A DNA stretch of 64,000 nucleotides from assembly GCA_028386065.3 (NCBI GenBank), contig JAKUCV010006856.1, positions 32,404-96,403 on the forward strand. The letters run 5' to 3'. The notes under the pieces were generated by a model, which saw only the letters and a list, made by a program, of their open reading frames with translations, had not been told where the DNA came from and made no database searches. The DNA comes from Turnera subulata. Lineage: Eukaryota > Streptophyta > Magnoliopsida > Malpighiales > Passifloraceae. Every line of letters begins with the position of its first letter. The stretch's first letter is position 1. Made by a program: the position numbers and the translations under genes. Below are positions 37,678-48,935 of the stretch, one piece after another.

Positions 37678-38103
37678 GATAAATCAATTGTATCACCCGC
37701 ACTACTGCCAAGAAAAAAAATATATATATATTTCTCAATAAAAGCAAGCCACGCACCGATTTTGCCAAAAGAAAACACACCTGCTGCCCAATTTGCCAAA
37801 AAACCAAGGGCTCGTCAACCAAAAAACAAGGATTTGTCCGCTTCTGCAATTCCTTTTATTTGGTCTGACCGCTTCAACAATTCTTGATCAAAGAGCAAAA
37901 CAATTGAAGTTCAATTCCCTTTCGTCTTCTAGCGAGAACACTTGTTCCTTTCGTTTGTTTTGCCACTGGAACAAATAAGCCTGCAAGTCGTCGCCTCGTC
38001 ACACGCAAGGCCTCACGAAAGACAAAGAACAATAACACGACTTTCTCTCCAAAATCGAAACGCCGTTACGGCTGAATCGACCCACTTTTTAATTCGTTCT
38101 AGC

Positions 38104-38115
38104 TCCGCTACCACT
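38104..38115 (-). other. Primer binding site of the copia element
   Basis: Just inside the 5' LTR the minus strand reads AGTGGTAGCGGAGC. It resembles TGGTATCAGAGC, the usual binding site for the 3' end of initiator tRNA-Met in copia elements, with a few mismatches. Confidence 0.6.
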
Positions 38116-38313
38116 TGTTAGCAGGGAGAGAATATGCGCAGCACAACACACTTTATTTTATTTGTCAAAACCACACACATAAAAACACTAGGATATGTCC
38201 CTTTATATAGTGTACCACAAATATTATAAAACCTAGTCCTTTTAGATTTAGGACTCCTACCACAACACACACTTATTAAATAAATAAATAAATACTTAGT
38301 TTAATATTCCACA
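38116..38313 (-). repeat. 5' LTR of the copia element
   Basis: 198 bp with TGTTAGCAGG and TATTCCACA ends on the plus strand, the partner of 33728-33920. It would carry the element's promoter; on the minus strand a TATATAAAGG-like box is present in both LTRs. Confidence 0.93.
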
Positions 38314-38486
38314 AAATATCGTATCACAAGTAAAGAAGGACCGTGTGTATTTTTTTTTTAGAAAAAACAACATAGAAGAAATCAATGTTCAATGATGTGG
38401 ATAAATCTGAACTCTAGGCTTCTGAAGACTGAGGCTCTCACTCACCCCCATTAAATAATATGTTGAGTGTAATTAGTTTGTTAATT

Positions 38487-38536
<50 letters not shown>

Positions 38537-39286
38537 TTTTATGGCGGCCATCAAACCGGGCCCTAATTAATTTTCGGATCTAAATTTCTCTCGGCCCTAA
38601 GTCAGCGGTTTGATTGTCCAACTCCAAACCGTTGACTTGAAGTAATTATTGAGTTGTATGATACTCGCAGAATTAAAGAAATGCCCATACATACCGGTTC
38701 CATGTCTGGACATAGGCTTGATGGCTTATGTTAAGATTTTTGTATGAATTATTTTATATGCCAATGGGACTATGGATATTAATAGTATATATGCCAAATG
38801 GGTTTGGCTAATAAACACGATAGAGTCCACGCTATGCCTGAAATAAATTAGGATGCCGCTCAAGCAAGTTTCTTGAGTCTGAATCATGATTGAGTCATCC
38901 TAACCTGAATGTAATGTTTAAAAATAATTGTCTTCGGCAGAAAAAAAATGTTTAAAAATAATCAACAAAGAAAATCTATAGATCAAAGTAATTACTTTGT
39001 GTCCGAAAAGAAGATGTAATTACTTGGTGGTTGGTTACAGCCTGACCAATGTACAGATATAAAAAAAGAAATGGCAGTATTGTTTCGATCTGGACAGGCT
39101 TTCTTATTATTATTATTATTATTTTTTTGTGGGAGTGGACCGGCTTGATGACTTTTAACTTCGAACAATATATAGCACTGGAAATTAAGAGAGGAATATT
39201 GAAACTTAGGTCAGCTAGCTAGCTTGCTTCAATCGAGATTTAGTTTTGGGTATATACTACTTGGCTGTGGAAAGGAGGAGTTGGAG
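38314..39286. other. Spacer upstream of the DC1 gene, with a (TA)n microsatellite
   Basis: AT-rich DNA with about 21 TA units at 38491-38532, an ATT repeat near 39106-39122, and the presumed promoter and leader of the DC1 gene. No other gene is seen. Confidence 0.6.
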
Positions 39287-42200
39287 ATGGGGATAAAACA
39301 TTGGAGCCACGAACATGATGGGCTGGAGTTGGAAATATTTTACGATGGCAGTCATGGCATTCCCAGCACAGCTTTTTGCTATGGATGCAGTGAGACACTC
39401 GGGGGTCCGTCCTATCTCTGCAGAGAACGGGATGATTGCGACTTCAGGCTATGTGAATCATGCTTCGAGTCATCCTTTCCGCCTCAGGTACCACACCACC
39501 CTCTCCACCCAGCTCACCCTCTGGTTTTGCTATCTGGTGGTTATACTGGTGGATCCTTGCGCAAGGGTTACATTTGCGATGGATGTGATTGTTATTCAGT
39601 TGGGTTTGCGTACCGCTGTGAAGAAGAAGGGTGTGATTTCAAACTTGATGTCCAGTGTGCTCTTCTTATGAACAACCAAACAATAGAGAGTAGCAGCAAA
39701 CCCGGAGCAGGTAGGAGGACCAAAGAACATTATATGCACCCTGATCAGGATCACCATCTCACCCTTTTCAACTGTAAGCTACCCCATCTAACTTGTAAGC
39801 TATGCGGGGGTCAAATTATTGGTGCAGCCTATGGTTGCTCTGAGTGCCGCGCTTTTCTGCATGAGGCCTGTGCGGAACTGGGCCAAGAGATACGGCATCC
39901 TTATCACTTGAATCACCCTCTTCGCACTTTCACAGCAGAAAGGCCGGATGGTCGTTGCGGTGCCTGCCATGCCTCGTTTGATGTAGCCGCGTTTTTATTC
40001 CCCATATATCAGTGCTTGGTTTGCCGTTGCAGATTCCATTCCTCCTGCGCGGCGAAGTCTTTATTCACAGCTCCCATGAAGCACGAGAGGCACGAGCACA
40101 GGATTCATTACATTAACGAGAAAAGTTGGAAGTCTCGCAATATTACATACCAATGCGATGCCTGCAAGGCCGACTGCGAAAGATCCTACTACAAGTGCCT
40201 GCAATGCGAGTACCACATTCATCTTCGATGCCTTGGGTTGCCTGACACCGTCCACCACCCTGACCATCACTGCCATCCTCTCACATTAGAGGACTCGTAT
40301 GTAGAGGATGATGATTCAGGGGAGTACTACTGCCATTCTTGTGGTATGCGAAGACACGGAGACCACCCTGTCTACCGCTGCAGGGAATGCCCAGATTATG
40401 CGCCCCCCTTTGCCGCTCATATCGAGTGCATGACTTCTCAAGTATTTGTTGCTCAATTAATTTCTTTTCCATCAAACCACGACTCCCTTAATTATTCGAA
40501 TCCTATGAATTTAAAACTTACTGTACACCGATCTCTTTTTCTTCCAGGAATATCCCTGGATCAACTGGGGCTCGATGGTTAGTGCTAACCCAGCGGCAGA
40601 AGCCACCAAACAGATCCAGCAACAATATCCTACCCTTGTTGAGTTTGATGAAGGCAAAAGAAAACCCCAATGCCAAAGGCAAATAAAGGTAAGTTTTTTG
40701 CCAGTATTTATATATATATATATTTAAATCTGAAACCGTCTATTTTACGAAAATCAAAAAGATCATCAATGACATCCGATAAAATAAAAAAAAAAATGTT
40801 CCCAAATGTGTCAAATATCATGTTATCGTTTTCTTTTTCTTCTTTTATGAGAAACTGTCGTAAACTAATGTTGATGGTAAAAAAAATGCTGTTGAAATTG
40901 AAAAAAAAATGTAAAATATAAATATTTTAACTCTCCCACCATATGTTCAGATTGAAGATTTCAGCAACAATCATCACTTGATCTTTCATGAAGATTGCAA
41001 TAAGGATCTTCGAATACAGTGTGATGCCTGTAATGATCGAGTAAAGCATTCATCATACTACACCTGCGAATTTTGCAACCTTCATTACCACAAACTTTGT
41101 GCTGAATTGCCACAAAACATAAGTCACCCCCTCCACTCTTTACACCCTCTCCTGCTAGATGGTTCAGGTGATATGTACCCTATTTTTTGTGATGGATGTC
41201 AACATGTTTCCTTTGATGGTGGCTATAAATGTCATGAATGCTCATTTCAGCTTGACTTAAAATGTGCTTCTTCTTCAACTGCTCATCAATTGCATAACTC
41301 ACAAAACAACAAAAACACAACAGTTGTCTGCCCCATCGATGATCATGAATTAATACCTTGCAGTACCACCAATGGGCAGCTTTCTTGCTATGCATGTTCC
41401 TTCCCTATCTCAGATGCAGCATATGTCTGTTTCTCTTGCCATACCAGTTTTCATAAAAGATGTAGTGAAATTCCAGAGAACAGACAACATCTATACCATC
41501 CGCAGCATTCCCTAGTTGCTAGGTATCCAACGATGCTTTCTCAATGCAAAGCTTGCAAGTACCGTATTTCTGTAGGCAGGGAATATGCCTGTAGCGAATG
41601 CACTACATTTGCTATTCATGTGAGTTGTGCAGAATATAGAACATCCACACTCAATTCTAGCTGCCATGACCACATTCTTTTTAGTTTTGCCAATGAAGGG
41701 TATCCAAAATTCCCTTCTTATGACAAGCCAGAAGGATTCTTTGAATGCAAAGTTTGTGGCGAAGAATTCAGTAGCTCTTTCTATCGTTGCGTGGAGTGCG
41801 ATGTGAATTTTCATCTAGATTGCATCCCATTACCAAAAAAGGTCATGAAGCCCAAGTTGCATAGTCATCATCCTCTTATTCTTGTGGATTCCATGCGTGA
41901 AGATGATACTGGAGAATATTATTGTGAAATTTGCTGTGAGCCAAGAAATCCAAATCATGGTGCTTACTACTGTAAAGAGTGCAAAGATGAGCATGATACC
42001 CTAATAATTGCTCATATCGGGTGCACGCTGGATGAGGTAATGTAATTGCCTCTATTGGGATCCTTTTCACTACTTGCTATATGTACATACTAGCGGGCTG
42101 CCCGCGCCTTGCTGCGGGTGTCCTTAAAATTCAGCAACATATTGAGGTGAAATACCTATGTTTATTAAAGCAGTCTTGCCATTTTGTTAAAGAAAATCTA

Positions 42201-44926
42201 CTTGTTGGACATTATAATACTGTAGGTTACATTGCCTATAATTTAAGAAGAACCACCGTGATAAGTCTAGTCTGTAAATTCCAATCTTGTTCTTTAAATT
42301 CCTGTGGAAAATGACACAAAAAAAAAGAATGAAGAAAACTTAAAAATATGAAGTACCAACAAATCCAGAGGAAGCAAAGGAATGGACAATGAAAAAAATA
42401 ATGATGTTTACGCCATCTACTCACTTACCAAACAAAAATCAGAGGAAACAAACGAATGGACAATGAGAAAAATCAATAAGGGATACACCGTCACCTTACT
42501 TACCAAACCGAATCCTAAAGTTAAGAATTTAGGCTGAAATAAGATAGACAAACAAATCTTATGTGACATGAAAAGTAATTAATTACTTACAATAATCTAC
42601 TTATAAAATACTTTAGCCTCCCATGATGATACATGCACAAATTATTTTTCAAGTAACCCCAACTAAACATGATCATAAAGTCTAAACATTTCCTGCACTT
42701 ACTATTGTAGGATGGTGTACTTGAAAACTATGTGTCTGACGTTTTACTTCAATCCCATCAAACATCTTTTAGCTTTGATGGAGCCTTGGTGCACAAACAT
42801 TTCCTGTACTCAATAGTATAATAGGACACTGTGGATGAAAAACATGTATCTCATGGTATGCTTCAACTTCAAAAATCTTTTAGCTTTGATGGAGCCTTGG
42901 TATTTTTCTTCCCTTTTTCTTTTTTAGGAAAAGAAAAAAATAAAGGAAACTTACTCAAAGTCACAACGCAAGGGTCTTCGAGGATATTATTTTTTACTCA
43001 AGGAAGATGAGGGATTTTATTTCTTCATGAAGTAAACCTCAAGATTACAGTTTAGTCCTCGAGTTGCTTTTTGAATGTCAATAATAAGCACTTACTCAAA
43101 GTTACAAAGCAATGGTCTTGGAGGATATTCTTTTTTACCCAGGAAGATGAGGCATTTGTGATTGCCTAGTAAGATAAAATTACTAATTGGCGCATCCTTA
43201 GCTTGGTGTCTTAATCACCATCATAGCTTGATATTATACGGAATCAATAATTATGTTTAGGGGTCATTAAATTCATGTGTACATACAGAAACATATAAGT
43301 CTAAATGGGTCAGTACAAAATAATAATTTACTTCAATCCAATTATCTACATAATGTAGTGAGTACAAAATAATAATTTACTTCAATCCAATTATCTACAT
43401 AATGTAGTTCACAGGAGAAAGAACCTCATAAGTCTTTTTTATTTTTTTCCAGATTATTATTTTTCTTTCTGAATTTAAGAGTTTCCAAGATTGTTATATT
43501 TTCTACTTATCAAATGTCTAGTCAACTTCAAAAGAATTTTAACAACCCCGAATGCAATATCCCAGCCGTGCTTTGTGATTTGGATTTTCAATCAATAGAG
43601 CTCAGATCAAATAGCATTAAAGAGAACAAATAAAATAATTAACCAACCTAACTGATCAAAGCATAAATCTCAAAACAAAAACCTTTAAGAATTTTAAATC
43701 TAATTTGATGATATGAACACTTACATCTTATATATCAAAGTGATGAATTAGACCCGCAGGGCTGGTTGAAGCAAAGCCGTAGGAATCTCAGGTCTGGGGT
43801 TCCTATATTGCGCTGCGATCAGTTTTAAAAGACTGGTCAGAAAGTTTTTTTTTTAAAAAACAAAGAACAAAGACGGACAGAGGAAGAAGAAACACTGTTG
43901 TAGCAGATGGGAAGAAGAGTGCAAATCAGGGCTGAATTCTCAACGATCCATCATGTTGCATCTTACCTTAAATATAGTCCTCTTTAGCAAAAATATCTAG
44001 TTTAATATGAAATAACAGATTCATAGTACAACATCTTTTTACACAGATTCTAGTCTGTGAAGAAGGTATGGGATTACATTGAAGATGTTTTTAAGCATCA
44101 CTCTGAAAACGATGAGCATAAAACGTGCATGCCACTCTCTTGTAGAGAAAATGAAAGGAAAGTCTAAGAATTGGGCTCTGGAGGTGGTTGAAATGGAGAG
44201 GCAGAGGCTCACAGATTACATTTGTAACAAACTGACGGCTACCAAGCAAGGATTTCTGAATTATTTTGGGCAAAATTATGGGAGTATTGATATTGCAGGT
44301 CTTGGTACGGTTGTTGTGAAGGATGATCTGAGATAAAGGATTGATAGGAAGAGGAACAGTGAAAAGTGAAGAAAGAGATGAGAGATAGATAGAATGTTGA
44401 GGAGAGATAGAGTATTGGAGAGTAGGAGAGGGGAGACCAAATATGATGAAGCACCCGGACGGATAATCCGAGGGAATAAAGTTTACAGGAACTGATCTTA
44501 GATGCATGTAAATTAGAACGTGGCATCTTCAAAGTATTTAATAATTTAATGTTATATTTTACAACCCTTACACTTGTAAAAAAGAAAATATACCACGTTA
44601 GATAATTTTACAAAGAATGAATTAGAGGCTCATGATTATTCAACGTGTCCATAAGAAACAATTATCATAATGATATTTTTTAAAAAATAAATCAAACAAA
44701 ATAAAGGGTAAATTTGTCTTATTAGAAATTTGTCGGGGTAAAAGAATCAATTCACACCACCAAAGTCTTCCCTGTTTTAGTATATATAGATAATATATAA
44801 AAGCAAGCTGGTATCATATATATAACTTCAACTTGTGATGCTTGATTACAGCTTTGTGATAATCTAAGCTTTTCTTCTGTTCAATTTATTTGACAGAAAG
44901 ATGATTCGTTGGAGATACTCTCATGA
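39287..44926 (+). CDS. DC1 (Cys/His-rich C1) domain protein
   Basis: Plant DC1 proteins have repeated zinc-binding C1-like modules and are often linked to stress or hormone signalling; the molecular role of this one is unknown. Proposed exons: 39287-40441, 40548-40688, 40951-42036 and 44897-44926, totalling 2412 nt (803 aa). Modules recur through both long exons, each with HPLHPxHPL-type entry, CxGC, YxCxxCxFxLHxxCA patterns. The ATG at 39287 (MGIKHWSHEH) is preferred, since no ATG lies upstream in the open frame. The last exon is less certain. If the donor at 42037 is not used, the frame ends at 42045 (796 aa). The proposed last intron (42037-44896) contains a Helitron; without it the intron would be about 159 bp, like the others (106 and 262 bp), which supports the four-exon model. 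Confidence 0.85.
42700..43160. repeat. Internal duplicated segments of the Helitron
   Basis: Two diverged copies of a stretch ending TTTTAGCTTTGATGGAGCCT occur near 42768 and 42878. Two copies of a stretch with CTTACTCAAAGT, a GTCTT-GAGGATATT core and GGAAGATGAGG occur near 42950 and 43092. These suggest local duplications before or within the element. Confidence 0.6.
43312..43408. repeat. 49-bp tandem duplication in the Helitron
   Basis: AGTACAAAATAATAATTTAC begins units at 43312 and 43361, both running to TAATGTAGT. The two copies are identical apart from the end base. Confidence 0.85.
44050..44336 (+). pseudogene. Captured dynamin-related (DRP4-like) gene fragment
   Basis: The frame KKVWDYIEDVFKHHSEND, a frameshift, then KRACHSLVEKMKGKSKNWA, VVEMERQRLTDYICN and IDIAGLGTVVVKDDLR resembles the stalk/GED-side region of plant dynamin-related protein 4 (Mx-like) from memory. 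It begins after an acceptor-like TTCTAG and ends in a stop, so it looks like a terminal exon picked up by the Helitron. It reads on the plus strand, opposite to the Helitron. The fragment lacks the GTPase domain and has a frameshift, so it cannot make a working dynamin. Confidence 0.6.
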
Positions 44927-44952
44927 CCTCGACGAAGAGAAGGTTATATAAT

Positions 44953-45720
44953 TGTTTGGTTTATTCTTGGAGTTCAAGGCTCAAAGATAAAAATGGTGGC
45001 CGTTTCTTCCAACGGTCGACTACTGTTGTTGGTCTATTCAAATTTGAACGGTTGGTTTCAGATCTTAGCTGATCTGACGGCTCTTAGTCATTAGAGCTAA
45101 CGAAAGAGTACGGGGGATCCAATATAATGACTTTCCCGTACTGGGGCCACCGTTCTCTCTCTTTTCCCTGGGTAATATCTGGGCCTTCTACCCAGTTGAG
45201 GGCATGATATCTGGACCCGAGATAATCGTATACATTCTGGGCCATGGGTTGCACTGGTCATTGGATCAACATGCTGGCTGACCCCTTCCCACATCAAGCC
45301 CAATCCACTAGCTGGCTGCATTATGATGATGTCATCGAGCTTTTTTTTTTTTTTAATTGCTAGAAGAATATCTTAGTGTAACCAATTTTTCACATGACTC
45401 TGGTCAGTTACCTTTGTGAGATAGAATTATTGCCAATATCAATAGTATAATTCTCATATTCCAGCCTCTATGACTTGATAATTTGATTGGGTTGGAGGGG
45501 ATGCCATCAAGTATGTTGGGGTATCTATTTAATTAGATTCCACTTTGAAGATCTCCCCTAATCAGAAATTCCATTGAACTTCATTAAGCATTGGTGTTTT
45601 TTTTTTGTTGAATTCAGTAAGCATTGGTTGGGGAAATATATAATTTTGGTAAGTATAACATTTCAAATGTTAATAGTCATCAATATAGAAGAAGTGAAAT
45701 TGTCCCTAGGCAGCTCCAAC
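44953..45720. repeat. Duplicated segment, copy B
   Basis: This is the second, same-orientation copy of the DNA upstream of the acyltransferase gene (32959-33490), about 12 kb away and right after the last DC1 exon. Matching blocks run from GTTTGGTTTATTCTTGGAG to GAAATTGTCCCTAGGCAG. It is diverged and has several extra stretches, so the duplication is not new. Confidence 0.85.
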
Positions 45721-46729
45721 TTGATAAACCATCTTCTCCGGGGAGAACTAAACGATCACCTAGTTTGTTTTATTTTCTTAAATTTCCTTTTGTGGCCCGT
45801 CGTATCCAGATTCCAACTGTACGAGCAACACTTCAACTGGAAACCGTGGAAATACATCTACGTTTAGTCGTTAGGTATGGTATTAACGCTTTATAGCTAG
45901 CTAGCTATTTTGTTGCCTGGTAATTTTACAAAGCTTATTCATCACGGTTTTTTTTTTTCTTTTTACTATTCTAGTTTGTATCACAATAGACATTGATCAG
46001 GTCAAGTTGCAAGATGGGAAATTGTTAAACACTCCACCTAACATTAAATTAGATAACAAAAAAAATAAATAATTGCCCCCAAGAATGGTAGAATAATCTG
46101 GAAGAGTTCAACTAATTAACAATTGAACGTATTGTATAGATGGAAGACACAGCCGAATATATTGGGCAGTGGTGCTTATTGATAGTTGATATTCACAAGA
46201 TGATTTGCAGAAAAAGAGAAAAAAAAAAATAGAGAGACATACAATATATGCCCGTATATAATTGAACATGATACAACTCATTGAAAATTTTCTGGGTGGG
46301 ACTACAGCTCCTTCCTTTTCCTTGAGCATTAACCTGCTTATATTTCTGCAGTAAAAAGAAAAAGAAGGAAGAAGACATAATCTTATATCGAAGTAAAAAT
46401 TGTTTTCTATTCCTTGACGATCAAATGATTGTGAATCTTGATAACGTACAGCTTGAGAAAGGATGATTTTAAATCCAAGTAAGTACTGGCGTAAAAGCTA
46501 TCACTTGCAACACAACCTTGACTAATACTGGTTAATGATCGTATGTAAGATCTGATCAACAGCATCATGAATATTATTTTTTTTTTTGAACGGTGATCAT
46601 GAATATTATTATTTAGGTAGTAGGTCAAAACCATTTTCATACTAAACAACCAATTTGCTGCAGGTATATAGAAATCGTGATAGCATTGCCGCTATCTAAT
46701 TAAAAAATGAAAAACTAAGTAAACAGGAA

Positions 46730-47715
46730 GGTAAAGAAATACCAATGAGAATGTCTGCAAGTTCACTACTCCTAAGAGTAACCAAAGAATCAAACCCAAC
46801 AGAACAAGATTCCAGTTTGGTAGCACCTAGAGTTCCTCCAAGCCCTTCAGTAAATTCAGCTGCAGGACCAAACAAAAGGTCATATTACCTCTTACAACTC
46901 CAGTAAATTAATCTGGCAGAGAGGAAAAAGAGAAACACATTTCATTAGCTTCCAAGGACGATCCATCCATGAATACTACTGAAGCAGCAGGAGGAACTCG
47001 AGGTGACCCCAAACCAATGCGAAGCCCCATCTTGAGTTACTTGCAGCAATTAACAAACAAACCACTATTTTAAGTTTAGTATAGTTGTGTTACTATACGC
47101 ACACTACAGTTTTCCCTTTATATATAAAGAATTTCAGTTGATGTGTTACATTTCATTACATGTCTGCCTGCCATTGAGGGGAGGAGTTTTCAGGGGAGAC
47201 ATATTATGCCACGTTTTTGGTCTGAACTTAGACCATCTACGGGGCCTGGTTCCTTTGGATGAGGAGATGTGAAAGTAGGTACATTGAATTTGGACAGGTT
47301 TCCCATGGATTTGATTGCTCCTAGTTCCCATAGGCGGCAAGGAATCTCTATGTCTTCCTGCGTAGTGCAATCATGAGCCACACTGTTCGCCTGCTTCATG
47401 TGTGTGTCCTTTTAAAGTTTTAAAACTTACACTCAGTTGCTGAGCAACTTCAAATGTTTTTCTAAATTTTACAAAAGAACAAAAGTAAGTACTTTACCTT
47501 TTAGTGGATGCTGATACAGATCCGAGCCGTATATGTTACCAATGGGTCCCATCATACAGACGGCCTGGATGCTCTTATAGAAAAAAGAATGTTTTGTGAG
47601 GCTTTGCAAGGCCCAGTCCGATACTAAACTTAAGAGGGCTGAACAATCCAATTCCAAAGACAATGTTTGCCTGATGGTGTTTTTGAATTTTAGGCCTCCA
47701 GCCTTCATCCCCATG
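46730..47715 (-). pseudogene. Possible decayed gene, unidentified
   Basis: A 73-codon stretch (47714 down to about 47496, with LDCSALLSLVSDWALQSL and KSIQAVCMMGPIGNIYGS) ends at a donor-like AAAG|GTAAAG. A second frame (about 47400-47190, with QEDIEIPCRLWELGAIKS) and then shorter stretches near 47010 and 46850 (SCSVGFDSLVTLRSSELA) follow in the same direction, broken by stops and frameshifts. The composition looks protein-like and the pieces are collinear, but I do not recognise the family. Chance open frames cannot be excluded. Confidence 0.25.
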
Positions 47716-47929
47716 CTTGGTTATTGGGTGTCAAGAAAGTATTTCCTTAAATTTAAAACAAATACAGAATAATTTTAGGTATTCATTTTTAGGAAATTAT
47801 TTTGTGAGGATCAAAACTATTTTTTGAGGATAAAAGAATATAAAACATAAAATGAGGGCAATGAAATTTCTGAAATGATGCAATGATATTTAGGGTTGTG
47901 TGGATTATGCAGTATCTTAGCTAACACTA

Positions 47930-48060
47930 CTTGTAGTATAGTGGCACTTCTCCATGTTTCATCTAAGAAGTTAGGAGTTCGATTCTAGTGATAGGATTGA
48001 GGTTAATTAGGGGATGAGATTCACAAATAGTATTAAGATTCCGATATAAAAAGAAAATGA
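47930..48060 (+). repeat. Possible tRNA-derived SINE
   Basis: TAGTATAGTGG (47934-47944) resembles an RNA polymerase III A box and AGTTCGATTCT (47976-47986) a B box. The 31-base gap between them is like that of tRNA genes. There is no clear tRNA fold, so it would be a SINE or a relic. The 3' tail and target duplication were not found. Confidence 0.35.
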
Positions 48061-48935
48061 AAGTGAATCTTAAACAAGTATAAGGGGGCAGCAAAAGGAA
48101 TTATGAAACTGGCCACATCATCATCATGGTCATCTTCTCAGAAAATATAATCAAGCGGCCCAAATGCTAATGTAACTCCGCCCATTCTAGAAACAATTTA
48201 TAGATAATTAGCTCCAGCTGACAGCATAATTATTAACACTGTTTTATGTCTGCTGTGAATATTTTTAATGACGGACTGGGTGTATTGATATCAGAGCTGC
48301 GCATGCTTTGGCTAGTACATGTGCAGTTTTGAGTTTAAAAAACTGTATACCATGTTGTTTTTTGTTGCTGTAAATTGTAGTAGTTAAGAATTTCTGTAAC
48401 TCTTTACCGTACGCATCAGTTTGTATCATTTATACCAGTTCATTCTTACACCCTACTCCAAGATTCAGAATTGCTTCCTTCACCAACTAATTATAACGAA
48501 GTACAGCTAATTAAATTGCTTGGCTGATCAATAAATATAGATGTATTAACAATAATAAAGTGTATTCTTATATCTACACAGAAACTCTAATAATTTCTTA
48601 TAGTCTTTGGCTTGTACATGTATATCAAAATTTATCTTTGTATACCCACGTAGCAGCTATCAACAGAAACTCAAAGCTGGAAAAAAGGCATATAAAACTC
48701 ACTTCTAAGCATGCTGAAAGAACAGCAACTTGATCATGACCAGTAGTACTAACTTATTCTTAGTTCCTTGGACTTACTTAATCTGCCAATTTTAGCTATG
48801 TTCGCCATTCATCAGGATCTCCGGCCCGAAGCTGAGAGAAGTTTTCTGGAGGAAAAACGAGGGGCACAGACAGCAGAAGATAGAATGGGCACCTCCCTGA
48901 ACACCAGCCATACGAACTAGACAGAGCTAGTGAAG

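Larger units (their letters stand above)
33728..38313 (-). mobile_element. Ty1-copia LTR retrotransposon, defective
   Basis: A 4.6-kb element runs on the minus strand. It is bounded by direct LTRs (33728-33920 and 38116-38313) with TG and CA ends. The flanks AAACA and AAATA look like a 5-bp target duplication with one mismatch. A primer-binding-site-like TGGTAGCGGAGC is next to the 5' LTR and a purine-rich tract next to the 3' LTR. Domain order is gag, protease, integrase, reverse transcriptase, RNase H, as in copia elements. It is disabled by several changes described under its coding region. The LTRs differ by about four substitutions and two small indels, so insertion is fairly recent. Confidence 0.95.
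42090..44790 (-). mobile_element. Non-autonomous Helitron inside the DC1 gene's last intron
   Basis: Read on the minus strand the element starts TCTATATATACTAAAA (at 44790) and ends with a GC-rich hairpin (CCCGC-loop-GCGGG) a few bases before CTAG (42093-42090). It is inserted between A and T without target duplication. These are the defining ends of Helitrons. No Rep/helicase coding is present over the 2701 bp, so it depends on another element. It contains several internal duplications and a captured gene fragment (44050-44336). Confidence 0.8.
45721..48935. other. Spacer downstream of the DC1 gene
   Basis: About 3.2 kb with no clear gene. It includes a decayed coding-like region on the minus strand (46730-47715) and a possible tRNA-derived SINE (about 47930-48060). 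The rest is AT-rich with no recognised feature. The right end holds the WRKY gene's 3'UTR. Confidence 0.5.

Noticed and set aside
39224..39286. Upstream extension of the DC1 frame (21 codons)
   Set aside because: It would start at TTG. The first ATG in frame is 39287 and gives the expected N-terminus.
44091..44532. Minus-strand open frames of 97-138 codons in the Helitron
   Set aside because: They mirror the plus-strand dynamin-like fragment and have no domain of their own.
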